Below are positions 42,150 to 49,126 of a DNA stretch of 49,126 nt, one piece after another. Source of the stretch: Marinitenerispora sediminis (lineage in GTDB: Bacteria; Actinomycetota; Actinomycetes; Streptosporangiales; Streptosporangiaceae). A model generated the notes under the pieces. It had not been told where the DNA came from. It worked only from the letters and a program-made list of their open reading frames with translations, and searched no databases. How positions within the stretch are numbered: the stretch's first letter is position 1; each line of letters opens with the position of its first letter. Made by a program: the position numbers and the translations under genes. The DNA is taken from positions 1-49,126 of the forward strand of contig NZ_QEIO01000026.1 in the NCBI RefSeq assembly GCF_003336425.1, written 5' to 3'.

Positions 42150-42200
42150 ATGCAGCGTGCCGCCATGACGACGACGCCGGAGAGTGTCCCGGCGCGCTGA
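42150..42200 (+). CDS. Threonine-codon leader peptide
   Basis: A 16-codon ORF reads MQRAAMTTTPESVPAR and ends in TGA (42198-42200). Three successive ACG Thr codons (42168-42176) sit in its middle. A nested ATG at 42165 would give MTTTPESVPAR. The ORF ends 11 bp before a perfect terminator hairpin and 82 bp before a threonyl-tRNA synthetase gene. This is the arrangement of amino-acid-specific transcription attenuators (trp, thr, leu leaders): slow decoding of Thr codons would stall the ribosome and let the antiterminator form. There is no T-box sequence. Translation would be leaderless if the -10 at 42137 is real. Confidence 0.65.
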   Translation: MQRAAMTTTPESVPAR

Positions 42201-42226
42201 CAGCTGTCCTTCGAAGCCCCGGGGCG
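42185..42226 (+). promoter_or_regulatory. Candidate antiterminator pairing
   Basis: TGTCCCGG (42185-42192) can pair with CCGGGGCG (42219-42226): six Watson-Crick and two G-T pairs. This uses up the 5' arm of the terminator. A ribosome that completes the leader and sits on the stop codon would cover 42185-42192 and block this pairing; one stalled on the Thr codons would leave most of it free. The geometry therefore suits attenuation, though the stalled footprint would come close to 42186. Confidence 0.45.
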
Positions 42227-42243
42227 AGTGCCCCGGGGCTTCG
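42212..42243 (+). terminator. Attenuator terminator hairpin
   Basis: A 14-bp perfect stem (CGAAGCCCCGGGGC / GCCCCGGGGCTTCG) with a GAGT tetraloop, located between the Thr leader ORF and the synthetase gene. No T-tract follows, as is usual in this genome. Its position before, rather than after, a gene points to attenuation; it could also end transcription of the MerR/C39-like operon. Confidence 0.8.
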
Positions 42244-42251
42244 CCGTGCGG

Positions 42252-42274
42252 CCACTCGCCCGATGACCGAGTGG
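42252..42274 (+). promoter_or_regulatory. Hairpin reaching the synthetase ribosome binding site
   Basis: CCACTCG (42252-42258) pairs with CGAGTGG (42268-42274), which adjoins and partly covers the GTGGAG ribosome binding site of the GTG start at 42283. The same CACTCGCCC (42253-42261) can instead pair perfectly with GGGCGAGTG (42222-42230) in the terminator loop region. Initiation may thus be coupled to which upstream structure forms. Confidence 0.45.
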
Positions 42275-42282
42275 AGACCGCC

Positions 42283-43509
42283 GTGCACGACCACCGCCGG
42301 CTCGGCCGCGAGCTCGAGCTGTTCGACACCGACCCGCTGATCGGCGCGGGACTGCCGTACTGGCTGCCCGACGGCGCCATCGTGCGGCACGCCCTGGAGG
42401 AGTACGTCCGCGATGCCGAGCGGCGGGCGGGCTACCGCCACGTGTCCTCCCCGGTGCTCGGCAAACGGGAGCTGTACGAGCTCTCCGGGCACTGGTCGCA
42501 CTACCGCGACGACATGTTCCCCGCGATGGACCTGGGCGGCGAGCAGGTCGTGCTGCGGCCCAGCCTGTGCCCGCACCACGCGCTCATCTACCGGTCCCGC
42601 CCGCACAGCCACCGCGAGCTGCCGCTGCGCATGGCTGAGCTGGGCGGCATGTACCGCGCGGAGCTCTCGGGGGTGCTCGGCGGGCTGACCCGGGTCCGGG
42701 CCATCCAGCTCAACGACGCGCACATCTTCTGCACCCTGGACCAGGTCGCCGACGAGGTGCTCGGCGCCCTGGAGATGATCCGCCGGGCCTACCGGGCGCT
42801 CGGCATCAGCGCGACCCGCCACCGGCTCTCGCTGCCGGGACCGGGCGGCAAGTACGTCGCCGCCCCCGAGATGTGGCGGCGCTCCACCGCGCTGCTCGCC
42901 GAGGCGCTCGACCGCTCCGGACTGCCCTACGAGGCGGCCGAGGGGGAGGCCGCGTTCTACGGCCCGAAGATCGACGTCCAGATCACCGACGGGGCCGGCC
43001 GGGAGTCGACCCTGTCCACCGTCCAGGTGGACTTCCACCAGCCCGAGCGGTTCGATCTGCGCTACGTCGGCGCGGACGGCGCCAAGCACCGGCCGGTCAT
43101 GGTGCACCGCAGCGTCATCGGCAGCGTCGAGCGGGCCGTCGCGCACCTCCTCGAACAGCACGGCGGCGCCTTCCCCGCCTGGCTCGCCCCCACCCAGCTG
43201 GTCGTCCTCCCGGTCTCCGAGGCCGAGTCGGCGTGCGCCGCCGAGCTCGTCCGGCGCTGCCTCGACCTCGGGCTGCGCGCCGAGGTCGCCGAGCCGGAGC
43301 GCGGCAGCCTGGGGGCCCGCGTCCGCCGGGCCCGCCTCGTCCCCTACCAGGCCGTCGTCGGCGCCCGGGAGGCCGCCGACGGCAGCGTGGCCCTGCGCCT
43401 ACGCGACGGGCGGCGCCTCGCCCCGCTGCCCGTCGGCGACGTCCTCGCCCGCGTCGGCGCGCTCGTCGCCGCCCGCACCACCGACCTGTGGGAGGAGCGG
43501 GCGGCGTAG
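42283..43509 (+). CDS. Short threonyl-tRNA synthetase without TGS/editing domains
   Basis: A 408-residue class II synthetase. It begins directly at the catalytic core and lacks the N-terminal TGS and editing (N1/N2) domains of standard ThrRS (about 640-680 aa). Zinc ligands are intact: Cys96 (SLCPHHA), His147 (NDAHIFC) and His275 (VMVHRSV). Motif 2 Arg125 lies in MYRAELSG, and motif 3 is GSVERAVAHLLE. The C-terminal anticodon-binding domain spans about 300-400. It should charge tRNA-Thr but cannot clear Ser-tRNA-Thr in cis. A housekeeping copy is presumed elsewhere in the genome. Second ThrRS copies serve as self-resistance to inhibitors such as borrelidin or obafluorin in some bacteria. It is preceded by a Thr-codon leader and terminator, so expression on Thr-tRNA shortage is likely. 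GTG start with GTGGAG. Confidence 0.88.
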   Translation: MHDHRRLGRELELFDTDPLIGAGLPYWLPDGAIVRHALEEYVRDAERRAGYRHVSSPVLGKRELYELSGHWSHYRDDMFPAMDLGGEQVVLRPSLCPHHALIYRSRPHSHRELPLRMAELGGMYRAELSGVLGGLTRVRAIQLNDAHIFCTLDQVADEVLGALEMIRRAYRALGISATRHRLSLPGPGGKYVAAPEMWRRSTALLAEALDRSGLPYEAAEGEAAFYGPKIDVQITDGAGRESTLSTVQVDFHQPERFDLRYVGADGAKHRPVMVHRSVIGSVERAVAHLLEQHGGAFPAWLAPTQLVVLPVSEAESACAAELVRRCLDLGLRAEVAEPERGSLGARVRRARLVPYQAVVGAREAADGSVALRLRDGRRLAPLPVGDVLARVGALVAARTTDLWEERAA

Positions 43510-43528
43510 CCGGGCGGCCCGCCGGGCT
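43508..43528. terminator. Bidirectional hairpin between convergent genes
   Basis: AGCCGGGCGG faces CCGCCGGGCT with one mismatched pair and almost no loop, spanning exactly the gap between the synthetase stop and the DUF998 stop. Confidence 0.55.
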
Positions 43529-44211
43529 CAGCCGGCGGTCCGCCCGGGTGCGGGGGCGTGCCACAGGGTCGGAAGCCCGCCCGCCGCGAGCAGCCACACC
43601 GCGACCGCGGACACCTGCACGCGCTGCGCCGCGCCGAGGCCCGGGACCGGTTCGCCGGCGCCCGCGACGAGGAACAGCAGGAACGCCGCGAGCGCCGCCG
43701 CCTCGACGGCCAGCACCGCCCACAGCACCGCGGACGGCCGGCCGGCCCGGCCAGCGGCGAGTGCCGTCGCCGCGGTGCCGACCAGCGCCGCGGCGCCGGC
43801 GGCGGCGCTGCTGTAGGTGTGCGCCGCGGTGAACTCGTGTGCGCGGTCCAGTACCGCGCATCGGGCGCTCACCGAGACCGCGCAGTCCATCGGCGCGGCG
43901 GCGTCCACCACCGTCGCGACGCCGAAGGCCAGCAGCGCCAGGCCGGCGAGGCGGGGCAGGCGCCCCGGCGCGCCGGCCGCCAGGCAGGCCGCGCCCGCGG
44001 CGGCTGCCAGCGCGCCGGCCACCAGGTCGCCGACGCCGAAGAACCCGGCGTAGGGGCGGTCCCGTGCGGCCAGCTCGCTCACGAAGCTCGACGCCGGGTC
44101 GAGGCCGGTGGGCAGCACGAACTCCAGCGTCCACAGGCTGTAGACCGGCGCCGCGAGCAGCGCGGCGATCCGGCCGGCCCACCGGAGCGCGGCCGTGAAC
44201 GACGGGTTCAC
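43528..44211 (-). CDS. DUF998 membrane protein downstream of lysX
   Basis: A 227-residue protein with about six hydrophobic segments. SSFVSELAARDRPYAGFFGV then GDLVAG and DRAHEFTAAHTYSSAAAGAA match the DUF998 pattern. It starts with a GTG inside the lysX stop codon (GTGA), so it is translationally coupled to lysX and may act with lysyl-phosphatidylglycerol synthesis or transport; no direct evidence exists for this. Cys residues in the loop MDCAVSVSARCAVLD might form a disulfide on the outer face. Confidence 0.8.
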   Translation of the reverse strand: MNPSFTAALRWAGRIAALLAAPVYSLWTLEFVLPTGLDPASSFVSELAARDRPYAGFFGVGDLVAGALAAAAGAACLAAGAPGRLPRLAGLALLAFGVATVVDAAAPMDCAVSVSARCAVLDRAHEFTAAHTYSSAAAGAAALVGTAATALAAGRAGRPSAVLWAVLAVEAAALAAFLLFLVAGAGEPVPGLGAAQRVQVSAVAVWLLAAGGLPTLWHAPAPGRTAG

Positions 44212-47200
44212 CGCGCCCCCGGGCGGACCAGCGGGAACGGCAGGGTGTCGCGGATGGACCGCCCGGTCACCAGCATCACCAACCGGTCGACGCCGAGGCC
44301 GAGCCCGCCCGTGGGCGGCATGGCGTACTCCAGCGCCCGCAGGAAGTCCTCGTCCAACTCCATCGCCTCGGGGTCGCCGGCGGCCGCGGCCAGCGACTGG
44401 GCCGCCAGCCGGCGGCGCTGCTCCACCGGGTCGACCAGTTCCGAGTAGGCGGTGCCGATCTCCATGCCGAAGGCGACCAGGTCCCACTTCTCGGCGATCC
44501 GGGGGTCGTCGCGGTGCGGGCGGGTCAGCGGGCAGACGTCGGACGGGAAGTCGGTGTAGAAGGTCGGCAGTGTGGTGCGCTCCTCCACGAGCCGCTCGTA
44601 GAGGTCCACCAGCACCGCGCCGCGGCCGCCCCCGGAGCGGACCGGGACACCCGCGCGCCCGGCGAGCGCGCGCAGCTCCTCCTCCGGGGTGTCGGCGGTG
44701 ACCTCGCGGCCCACCGCCGCCGAGACCGCGTCGTTCACGGCGACCACCGGCCAGTCGCCGCCGATGCCGACGTCGCGCACGGTGCCGTCGGCCAGGCGCC
44801 GGCGGAGCACCGGCGCGCCGTGCGCCGCCGTCGCCGCCCGGCGGACGAGTTCCTGGGCGAGGGCGCGCATGTCGTGGTAGTCGGCGTAGGCCTGGTAGGC
44901 CTCCAGCATCGTGAACTCGGGGTTGTGCCGCGCGGAGGCCCCCTCGTTGCGGAACGCGCGGCCGAGCTCGAACACCCTCTCGACCCCGCCCACGCACAGC
45001 CGCTTGAGGAACAGCTCCGGCGCGATGCGCAGGTACAGGTCCATGTCGTAGGCGTTGATGTGCGTGCGAAAGGGGCGCGCGTGCGCACCGCCGTGCACCG
45101 GTTGCAGGATCGGGGTCTCGACCTCGACGAACCCGCGCCCGACCAGCGTGCGCCGCAGGCTGAGCGTGACCGCGCCGCGCACCCGCAGCGCCTCGCGCGC
45201 CTCCGGGTTCACCACCAGGTCGAGGTAGCGCCGCCGGACCCGGGCCTCCGGATCGGTCAGGCCGTGCCGCTTGTCCGGCAGCGGGCGCAGGCACTTGGCG
45301 GTGAGCCGCCAACCGGTGGCCGCCACCGACGGCTCGCCGGCCCGGCTGGCCGCCAGGGTGCCGCACACCCCCACGTGGTCGCCGAGGTCCACCTCGGCCC
45401 GCCAGCGGCGCAGCGCCGCTGCTCCGGCCCCGGTCTCGGTCAGCATCACCTGGAGGTCGCCGCTCCAGTCGCGCAGCGTCGCGAAGCAGATCCCCCCGTG
45501 GTCGCGGACCAGCACCACCCGGCCGGCCACGGCGACCGGTTCGGCGGTGACGGTGCCGGGCGGCAGGCCGGCGGCGCGCGCCCGCGCGCCGGCGCAGCCG
45601 TCGGTCTTCGGGAAGCCGGGCGGATAGGGGTCCCGGCCGTCCGCGCGGACGGCGTCCAGCTTGGCCAGCCGCACCCGGGTCTGCTCGGAGGCCGCCCGTG
45701 CGCCGGGGGGCCGCGCGGGGCCGCCGGCCCGCTCGGCCGCCGACGGGCCGGGGACCACGGCCGGCGGCGCCGGCGAGGGGAGGGGACGGCGGTCCGCCGC
45801 CGCCCCCCGCAGCAGCCGCGGCGCGGTCACGAACCCCTCGGCGATGCCCGACGCCAGCGCCACCCGCGCCAGGTCCCGGGCGTCGCCGAAGCACAGGAAA
45901 CGCGGGATCCACTCCGGGCGGTACTTGACGTTCGACCGGTACAGCGCCTCCAGCTGCCACCAGCGCGACAGGAACAGCAGCAGCCCACGCCACGCGCGCA
46001 GCACCGGTCCGGCGCCGATCCTGGCGCCCTCCTCGAACGCGGAGCGGAACACGGCGAAGTTCAGCGACACGCGGTCGACCCCGAGCCCGGGCGCGGCCCG
46101 CACCAGCTCGACGACCATGAACTCCATGAGCCCGTTGTCGCAGGCGCGGTCCCGCCGCATCACGTCGAGGGACAGGCCGTGCCGCCCCCACGGCACGAAC
46201 GACAGCACCGCCGCCAGCCGCCCCCGCGCGTCCCGCGCCTCCGCCAGCACGCAGGCGCCGTCGGCGGGGTCGCCGAGCCGCCCGAGCGCCATCGAGAAGC
46301 CGCGCTCGGTCTCGGTGTCCCGCCAGGCCGCCGCGTGCTCGACGATGCCGGCCATCTCCGCCGGGTCGATCCCGGCGTGCCGCCGGACCCGCACGGTGTA
46401 GCCCGCGCGCGCCACCCGGTGCACCGCCTGGCGGACCACCCGCATGGAGCGCCCCTCCAGGGAGAAGGCGGGCACGTGCAGGACGGCCTCGTCGCCGAGC
46501 TGCAGCACGCGCAGCCCGGCGCGCGCGTAGGCGCGGGCGCCCTCCTCCGAGGCGCCCATGACGGCGGGACGCCAGGCGTGCGCCGCGCCCTCGTCCAGCC
46601 AGGCCCGCACCGCGCCGCCCCACGCCTCCGGGTCCCCGATCGGGTCGCCGCTGGCCAGGCTCACCCCGGCCACCACGCGGTAGGTGACCGCCGCCTTGCG
46701 GCTGGGGGAGAAGCACGCGGACTTGTCGCGGCGGGTCGCGAAGTAGCCGAGGGAGTCGCGCTCGCCCTGCCGGTCGAGCAGGGCGCGGAGCTCGGCCTCC
46801 TCGGCCGGTGTGATCTCCGCACGGGCGCGCTGCGACCGGAACAGCGCGATCACCGCGGCGAACAGCGCCAAGGCTCCGAACAGCCCCAGAGCGAGGTTCA
46901 CGCCTCCCGGTGCCTCCCCGGCCCGCCCCACCGTGAGCCGGAACGCCCCGCCGAGGACCTTCTCGGCCGACCACAGCAGCCGGTCCCACCCGGGGGCGAG
47001 GGTTCCCGGGGCCAGGGACACCAGCCCCCAGCCGAGCAGGATCCCGGCGGCCAGCCCGCAGACGAGGACGAGCAGCGCCCGCCCGAACGAGAAGGGCTGC
47101 ACCGCCGCCCGGAACTCGCGGCGGGCGGCGACGAGCAGCACCAGCAGCAGGACGGTGACCACCGTGTTGGGCACCGTCCACCACAGCGCCCAGTCCCGCA

Positions 47201-47603
47201 GGTGCTCCTCGGCGGGGTGGAGGGGGGCCACCACGATGCCGACCAGCGCGACGGTGTCGATCGCCGTCACGAGAAGGAGGTAGCCGAGCGCGACGGTGTA
47301 GGCGGGACGTTTGCGGGCGGCGAGCGCCCCGGCCAGCAGCGACAGGAAGACGGCGTAGGCCAGGTTCGCGGGGGCGGGGACGAAGACGATCTCCAGCAGG
47401 CGGGCGATCGGCTGGGTCAGCACCCGGAGCGGGTAGAAGACCGCGCGCAGCGCCGAGACCAGGGCGATCACGGCCAGCGCCCACGCGAGCACCGCCGGGA
47501 CGCGGTGGCTGACGCGTGGCCAGAGCGCGGTCCGGGGCCGCTCGTCCCCGGTCGGGCGCGGTGTCCGCCGCCCCGGTGCGGTGGCGCGTGCCGTGGCGTT
47601 CAC
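44208..47603 (-). CDS. lysX: LysX: bifunctional lysyl-phosphatidylglycerol synthase / lysyl-tRNA synthetase
   Basis: A 1131-residue fusion. An N-terminal membrane domain with about six or seven helices (roughly 30-260) precedes the DUF2156 lysyl-transferase domain (about 270-600, with GYFATRRDKSACFSPSRKAA and CDNGLMEFMVVELVRAAP). A class II lysyl-tRNA synthetase follows (about 650-1131): OB fold with RVVLVRDHGGICFATLRDWS, motif 2 FRNEGASARHNPEFTMLEAY, motif 3 GLGLGVDRLVML. LysX makes Lys-tRNA and transfers Lys to phosphatidylglycerol, lowering surface negative charge and giving resistance to cationic peptides. The GTG at 47603 follows GAGGAGACAG; the open frame upstream has no conserved sequence. 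It shares a 4-bp overlap with the DUF998 gene. Confidence 0.93.
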   Translation of the reverse strand: MNATARATAPGRRTPRPTGDERPRTALWPRVSHRVPAVLAWALAVIALVSALRAVFYPLRVLTQPIARLLEIVFVPAPANLAYAVFLSLLAGALAARKRPAYTVALGYLLLVTAIDTVALVGIVVAPLHPAEEHLRDWALWWTVPNTVVTVLLLVLLVAARREFRAAVQPFSFGRALLVLVCGLAAGILLGWGLVSLAPGTLAPGWDRLLWSAEKVLGGAFRLTVGRAGEAPGGVNLALGLFGALALFAAVIALFRSQRARAEITPAEEAELRALLDRQGERDSLGYFATRRDKSACFSPSRKAAVTYRVVAGVSLASGDPIGDPEAWGGAVRAWLDEGAAHAWRPAVMGASEEGARAYARAGLRVLQLGDEAVLHVPAFSLEGRSMRVVRQAVHRVARAGYTVRVRRHAGIDPAEMAGIVEHAAAWRDTETERGFSMALGRLGDPADGACVLAEARDARGRLAAVLSFVPWGRHGLSLDVMRRDRACDNGLMEFMVVELVRAAPGLGVDRVSLNFAVFRSAFEEGARIGAGPVLRAWRGLLLFLSRWWQLEALYRSNVKYRPEWIPRFLCFGDARDLARVALASGIAEGFVTAPRLLRGAAADRRPLPSPAPPAVVPGPSAAERAGGPARPPGARAASEQTRVRLAKLDAVRADGRDPYPPGFPKTDGCAGARARAAGLPPGTVTAEPVAVAGRVVLVRDHGGICFATLRDWSGDLQVMLTETGAGAAALRRWRAEVDLGDHVGVCGTLAASRAGEPSVAATGWRLTAKCLRPLPDKRHGLTDPEARVRRRYLDLVVNPEAREALRVRGAVTLSLRRTLVGRGFVEVETPILQPVHGGAHARPFRTHINAYDMDLYLRIAPELFLKRLCVGGVERVFELGRAFRNEGASARHNPEFTMLEAYQAYADYHDMRALAQELVRRAATAAHGAPVLRRRLADGTVRDVGIGGDWPVVAVNDAVSAAVGREVTADTPEEELRALAGRAGVPVRSGGGRGAVLVDLYERLVEERTTLPTFYTDFPSDVCPLTRPHRDDPRIAEKWDLVAFGMEIGTAYSELVDPVEQRRRLAAQSLAAAAGDPEAMELDEDFLRALEYAMPPTGGLGLGVDRLVMLVTGRSIRDTLPFPLVRPGAR

Positions 47604-47764
47604 CTGTCTCCTCGTCGTCGCTGCCGGCCATCCGGTATGTACCCAGCTCAGGCGGTGCCTCCCGGGCCTCGCGGCGGGCGGGGCGGCCGCGGGCGGCGGG
47701 CCGTGACGAATCGGACAGGACGCGCGTGCCTGACACGTGGTGTGCCGGGTACCACCAGGATCGT

Positions 47765-47779
47765 CCGGATCGGATCCGG
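47765..47779. promoter_or_regulatory. Palindrome in the lysX/usp divergent region
   Basis: CCGGATC-G-GATCCGG is a perfect 7-bp inverted repeat, 85 bp before the universal stress gene and 162 bp before lysX. No matching regulator is known to me. The rest of this 260-bp region (47604-47863) shows a CACGTG motif near 47736 but no clear promoter. Confidence 0.35.
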
Positions 47780-47863
47780 TCCCCCGGCCGGCTGGCGGAG
47801 CGGCCGCACCCGGCCCGCCGCGCCCGGCCGGGACCGGTGGGCGAGCGAGAGCGAGGCACATCG

Positions 47864-48769
47864 ATGAACAGCACGTCGCCGACCCGCTGGATCATCGCGG
47901 GCGTGGACGGCTCCGACTCCAGCCGGTACGCGCTCGAATGGTCCGCCAACGAGGCGCGGCTGCGCGGCCTGGGGCTCCGGATCGTCACCGCGGTCCCGCC
48001 GCACGAGAAGGAGGGGCCGTTCAGCGAGTTCGTCGTCCGCGGCCGTACGGAGGAGGCGCCGCAGGCGGCCGACGCGCGGGCGCTGCTGGACTACGCGCGC
48101 GAGTGGATCACCCGGATCTACCCGGAGCTGGTGGTCGAGGCGCGCCTGGTCGAGCAACGGCCGGCCGAGGCGCTGCTCCAGGAGGCGGCCGAGCCCGACG
48201 CGGCGGCCGTGGTCCTGGGGTCGCGGGGCCTGGGCAGCTTCGCGTCGGCGTTCGTGGGATCGGTCGGCGTCGAGGTCTCGGCCCACGCGTCGATCCCGGT
48301 CGTGGTGCTGCCGAAGAAGCACGAGACCGCCCAGGGCGTCCGGGGGCGGATCGTCGTCGGGGTGGACGGTTCGGAGACCGGGCAGCGGGCGGCGCGGTTC
48401 GCGTTCGAGCAGGCGCGCATCCGCTCCGCCGAGCTCGTGGCGGTCAGCGCCTGGCAGCCCATCACCGCGTTCGCCTCGTCCATGGGGCCGGTGCCGGCCG
48501 AGGTCTTCGACGACGAGTCGGTGGCGGCGGCCGCCCGCACCACCCTGGACGAGGCGCTCGCGGAGCTGCGGTCCGCCTATCCGGACGTCAGCGTCCAGGC
48601 GCGCGCGGTCCGCGGCCACCCGGTCGTGGTGCTCCTGGAGGAGAGCACGCCGGCCGATCTCATCGTGGTGGGGTCGCGCGGGCGCGGCGGGTTCCGCGGG
48701 CTGCTGCTGGGCTCGGTCAGCCAGTCGGTCCTGCACGGCGCGCACGGGCCGGTCGCGGTCGTGCACTGA
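47864..48769 (+). CDS. Tandem-domain universal stress protein (UspA family)
   Basis: A 301-residue protein with two UspA domains (about 8-150 and 160-301). Domain 1 starts IIAGVDGSDSSRYALEW and ends VVLGSRGLGSFASAFVGSVG. Domain 2 starts IVVGVDGSETGQRAARFAFE and ends IVVGSRGRGGFRGLLLGSVS. Both keep the G-2x-G-9x-G(S/T)-like ATP-binding signature, so nucleotide binding is likely. Double-domain Usps of actinobacteria are often induced by hypoxia or stationary phase. ATG with GCGAGG upstream; divergent from lysX. Confidence 0.92.
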   Translation: MNSTSPTRWIIAGVDGSDSSRYALEWSANEARLRGLGLRIVTAVPPHEKEGPFSEFVVRGRTEEAPQAADARALLDYAREWITRIYPELVVEARLVEQRPAEALLQEAAEPDAAAVVLGSRGLGSFASAFVGSVGVEVSAHASIPVVVLPKKHETAQGVRGRIVVGVDGSETGQRAARFAFEQARIRSAELVAVSAWQPITAFASSMGPVPAEVFDDESVAAAARTTLDEALAELRSAYPDVSVQARAVRGHPVVVLLEESTPADLIVVGSRGRGGFRGLLLGSVSQSVLHGAHGPVAVVH

Positions 48770-49126
48770 GGACCGGGCGCCGAGCCGGATGAGGGGACCG
48801 GACGCCCGCGGCGGCCGACCTGCGGCCGAGCCGGGCGTGCGGGAGCGGTCCTCCGGTGGTCCGGACCAGCGCGGAGCCCGCCCGGCCGAGGCCCCCGGCG
48901 CGGCTGCCCCTCCGCCCCCGCGCGGACCCGGGCCGGGCGGGGAGCCGTTCGCGCTCTCCGGTCACCCAGCGGTCACCACTCAGGCCCGGCCCCGGCTCGA
49001 CCGGCGACGCCCGTGCGGGCCGCCACCCGGAGCCGCCGGCCGACCGACCCCCCGTGCCGCCAGGTCCCCGCTCGCGCGCGACGTCCCCGGCCGGGCGCTC
49101 TGAGTGGCCGCCCGCGGGTGTACCGG
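48770..49126 (+). other. Terminal stretch without recognisable gene
   Basis: The 357 bp after the universal stress protein are GC-rich. Their translations are Pro/Arg/Gly-rich and show no domain, start signal or hairpin worth naming. Confidence 0.5.

Noticed and set aside
42095-42282. T-box riboswitch before the ThrRS gene
   Set aside because: No AGGGTGGNACCGCG-like T-box sequence or specifier loop; the Thr-codon leader fits the data better.
44514-47867. An 1117-codon plus-strand frame antisense to lysX
   Set aside because: Same shadow effect; LysX has all expected domains and motifs.
43528-47988. A single 1486-codon reading spanning lysX and the DUF998 gene
   Set aside because: Only its last 227 codons are the DUF998 protein; the rest is an off-frame reading of lysX.

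Overview
The window is very GC-rich (roughly three quarters G+C by eye), with GTG starts, 4-bp ATGA/GTGA overlaps and hairpins lacking U-tracts. The gene set includes MprAB-type two-component genes, bifunctional LysX, HelR, a DmdR/IdeR-type iron box, PaaN and a fused MnhA-MnhB. Together these point to an actinobacterium, most like Streptosporangiales/Nocardiopsaceae or Streptomyces relatives. The species is inferred, not shown. No rRNA, tRNA, CRISPR array or insertion sequence was seen.

Layout. (1) 1-2.4 kb: divergent phenylacetate genes (PaaI thioesterase, PaaN aldehyde dehydrogenase) around a PaaR-like operator. (2) 2.5-3.5 kb: a decayed SDR plus MerR gene pair. (3) 3.7-6.9 kb: a MocR regulator, a MarR-GNAT fusion with its palindromic operator, and an atypical SDR. 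(4) 7.9-11.1 kb: an iron-box-controlled siderophore ABC importer (two permeases and an ATPase, no binding protein). (5) 11.1-15.0 kb: a BisC-like molybdoenzyme, a CitE-like lyase and a DoxX-like protein. (6) 15.1-16.2 kb: a lower-GC islet with one NYN nuclease-like gene, a good promoter and a strong intrinsic terminator. (7) 16.3-18.6 kb: an mprAB-like two-component system. (8) 18.6-25.3 kb: a complete Mrp Na+/H+ antiporter operon (mnhA(B)CDEFG), in which MnhC carries a large arginine-rich tail. (9) 25.6-37 kb: MarR, a DMT-type transporter, a membrane HtrA protease, a TetR/DUF418 divergent pair, a sulfurtransferase, small membrane proteins and a secreted chaplin-like peptide, separated by several gene-free stretches of 0.6-1.3 kb. 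(10) 37-48.8 kb: a glycerol facilitator, HelR, a MerR-GyrI regulator with a C39-like protein, a short second threonyl-tRNA synthetase, a DUF998 protein, LysX and a tandem universal stress protein.

The most striking item is at 42.1-43.5 kb. A tiny leader ORF with three consecutive Thr codons (ACG ACG ACG) precedes a 14-bp perfect terminator hairpin, and an antiterminator pairing is available. This lies directly in front of a truncated threonyl-tRNA synthetase that lacks the TGS and editing domains. It looks like ribosome-mediated attenuation that switches on a backup synthetase when charged tRNA-Thr runs out. The surrounding genes (HelR, MerR-GyrI, LysX) are of families linked to antibiotic tolerance, so 38-47.6 kb may be a resistance neighbourhood; that is inference.
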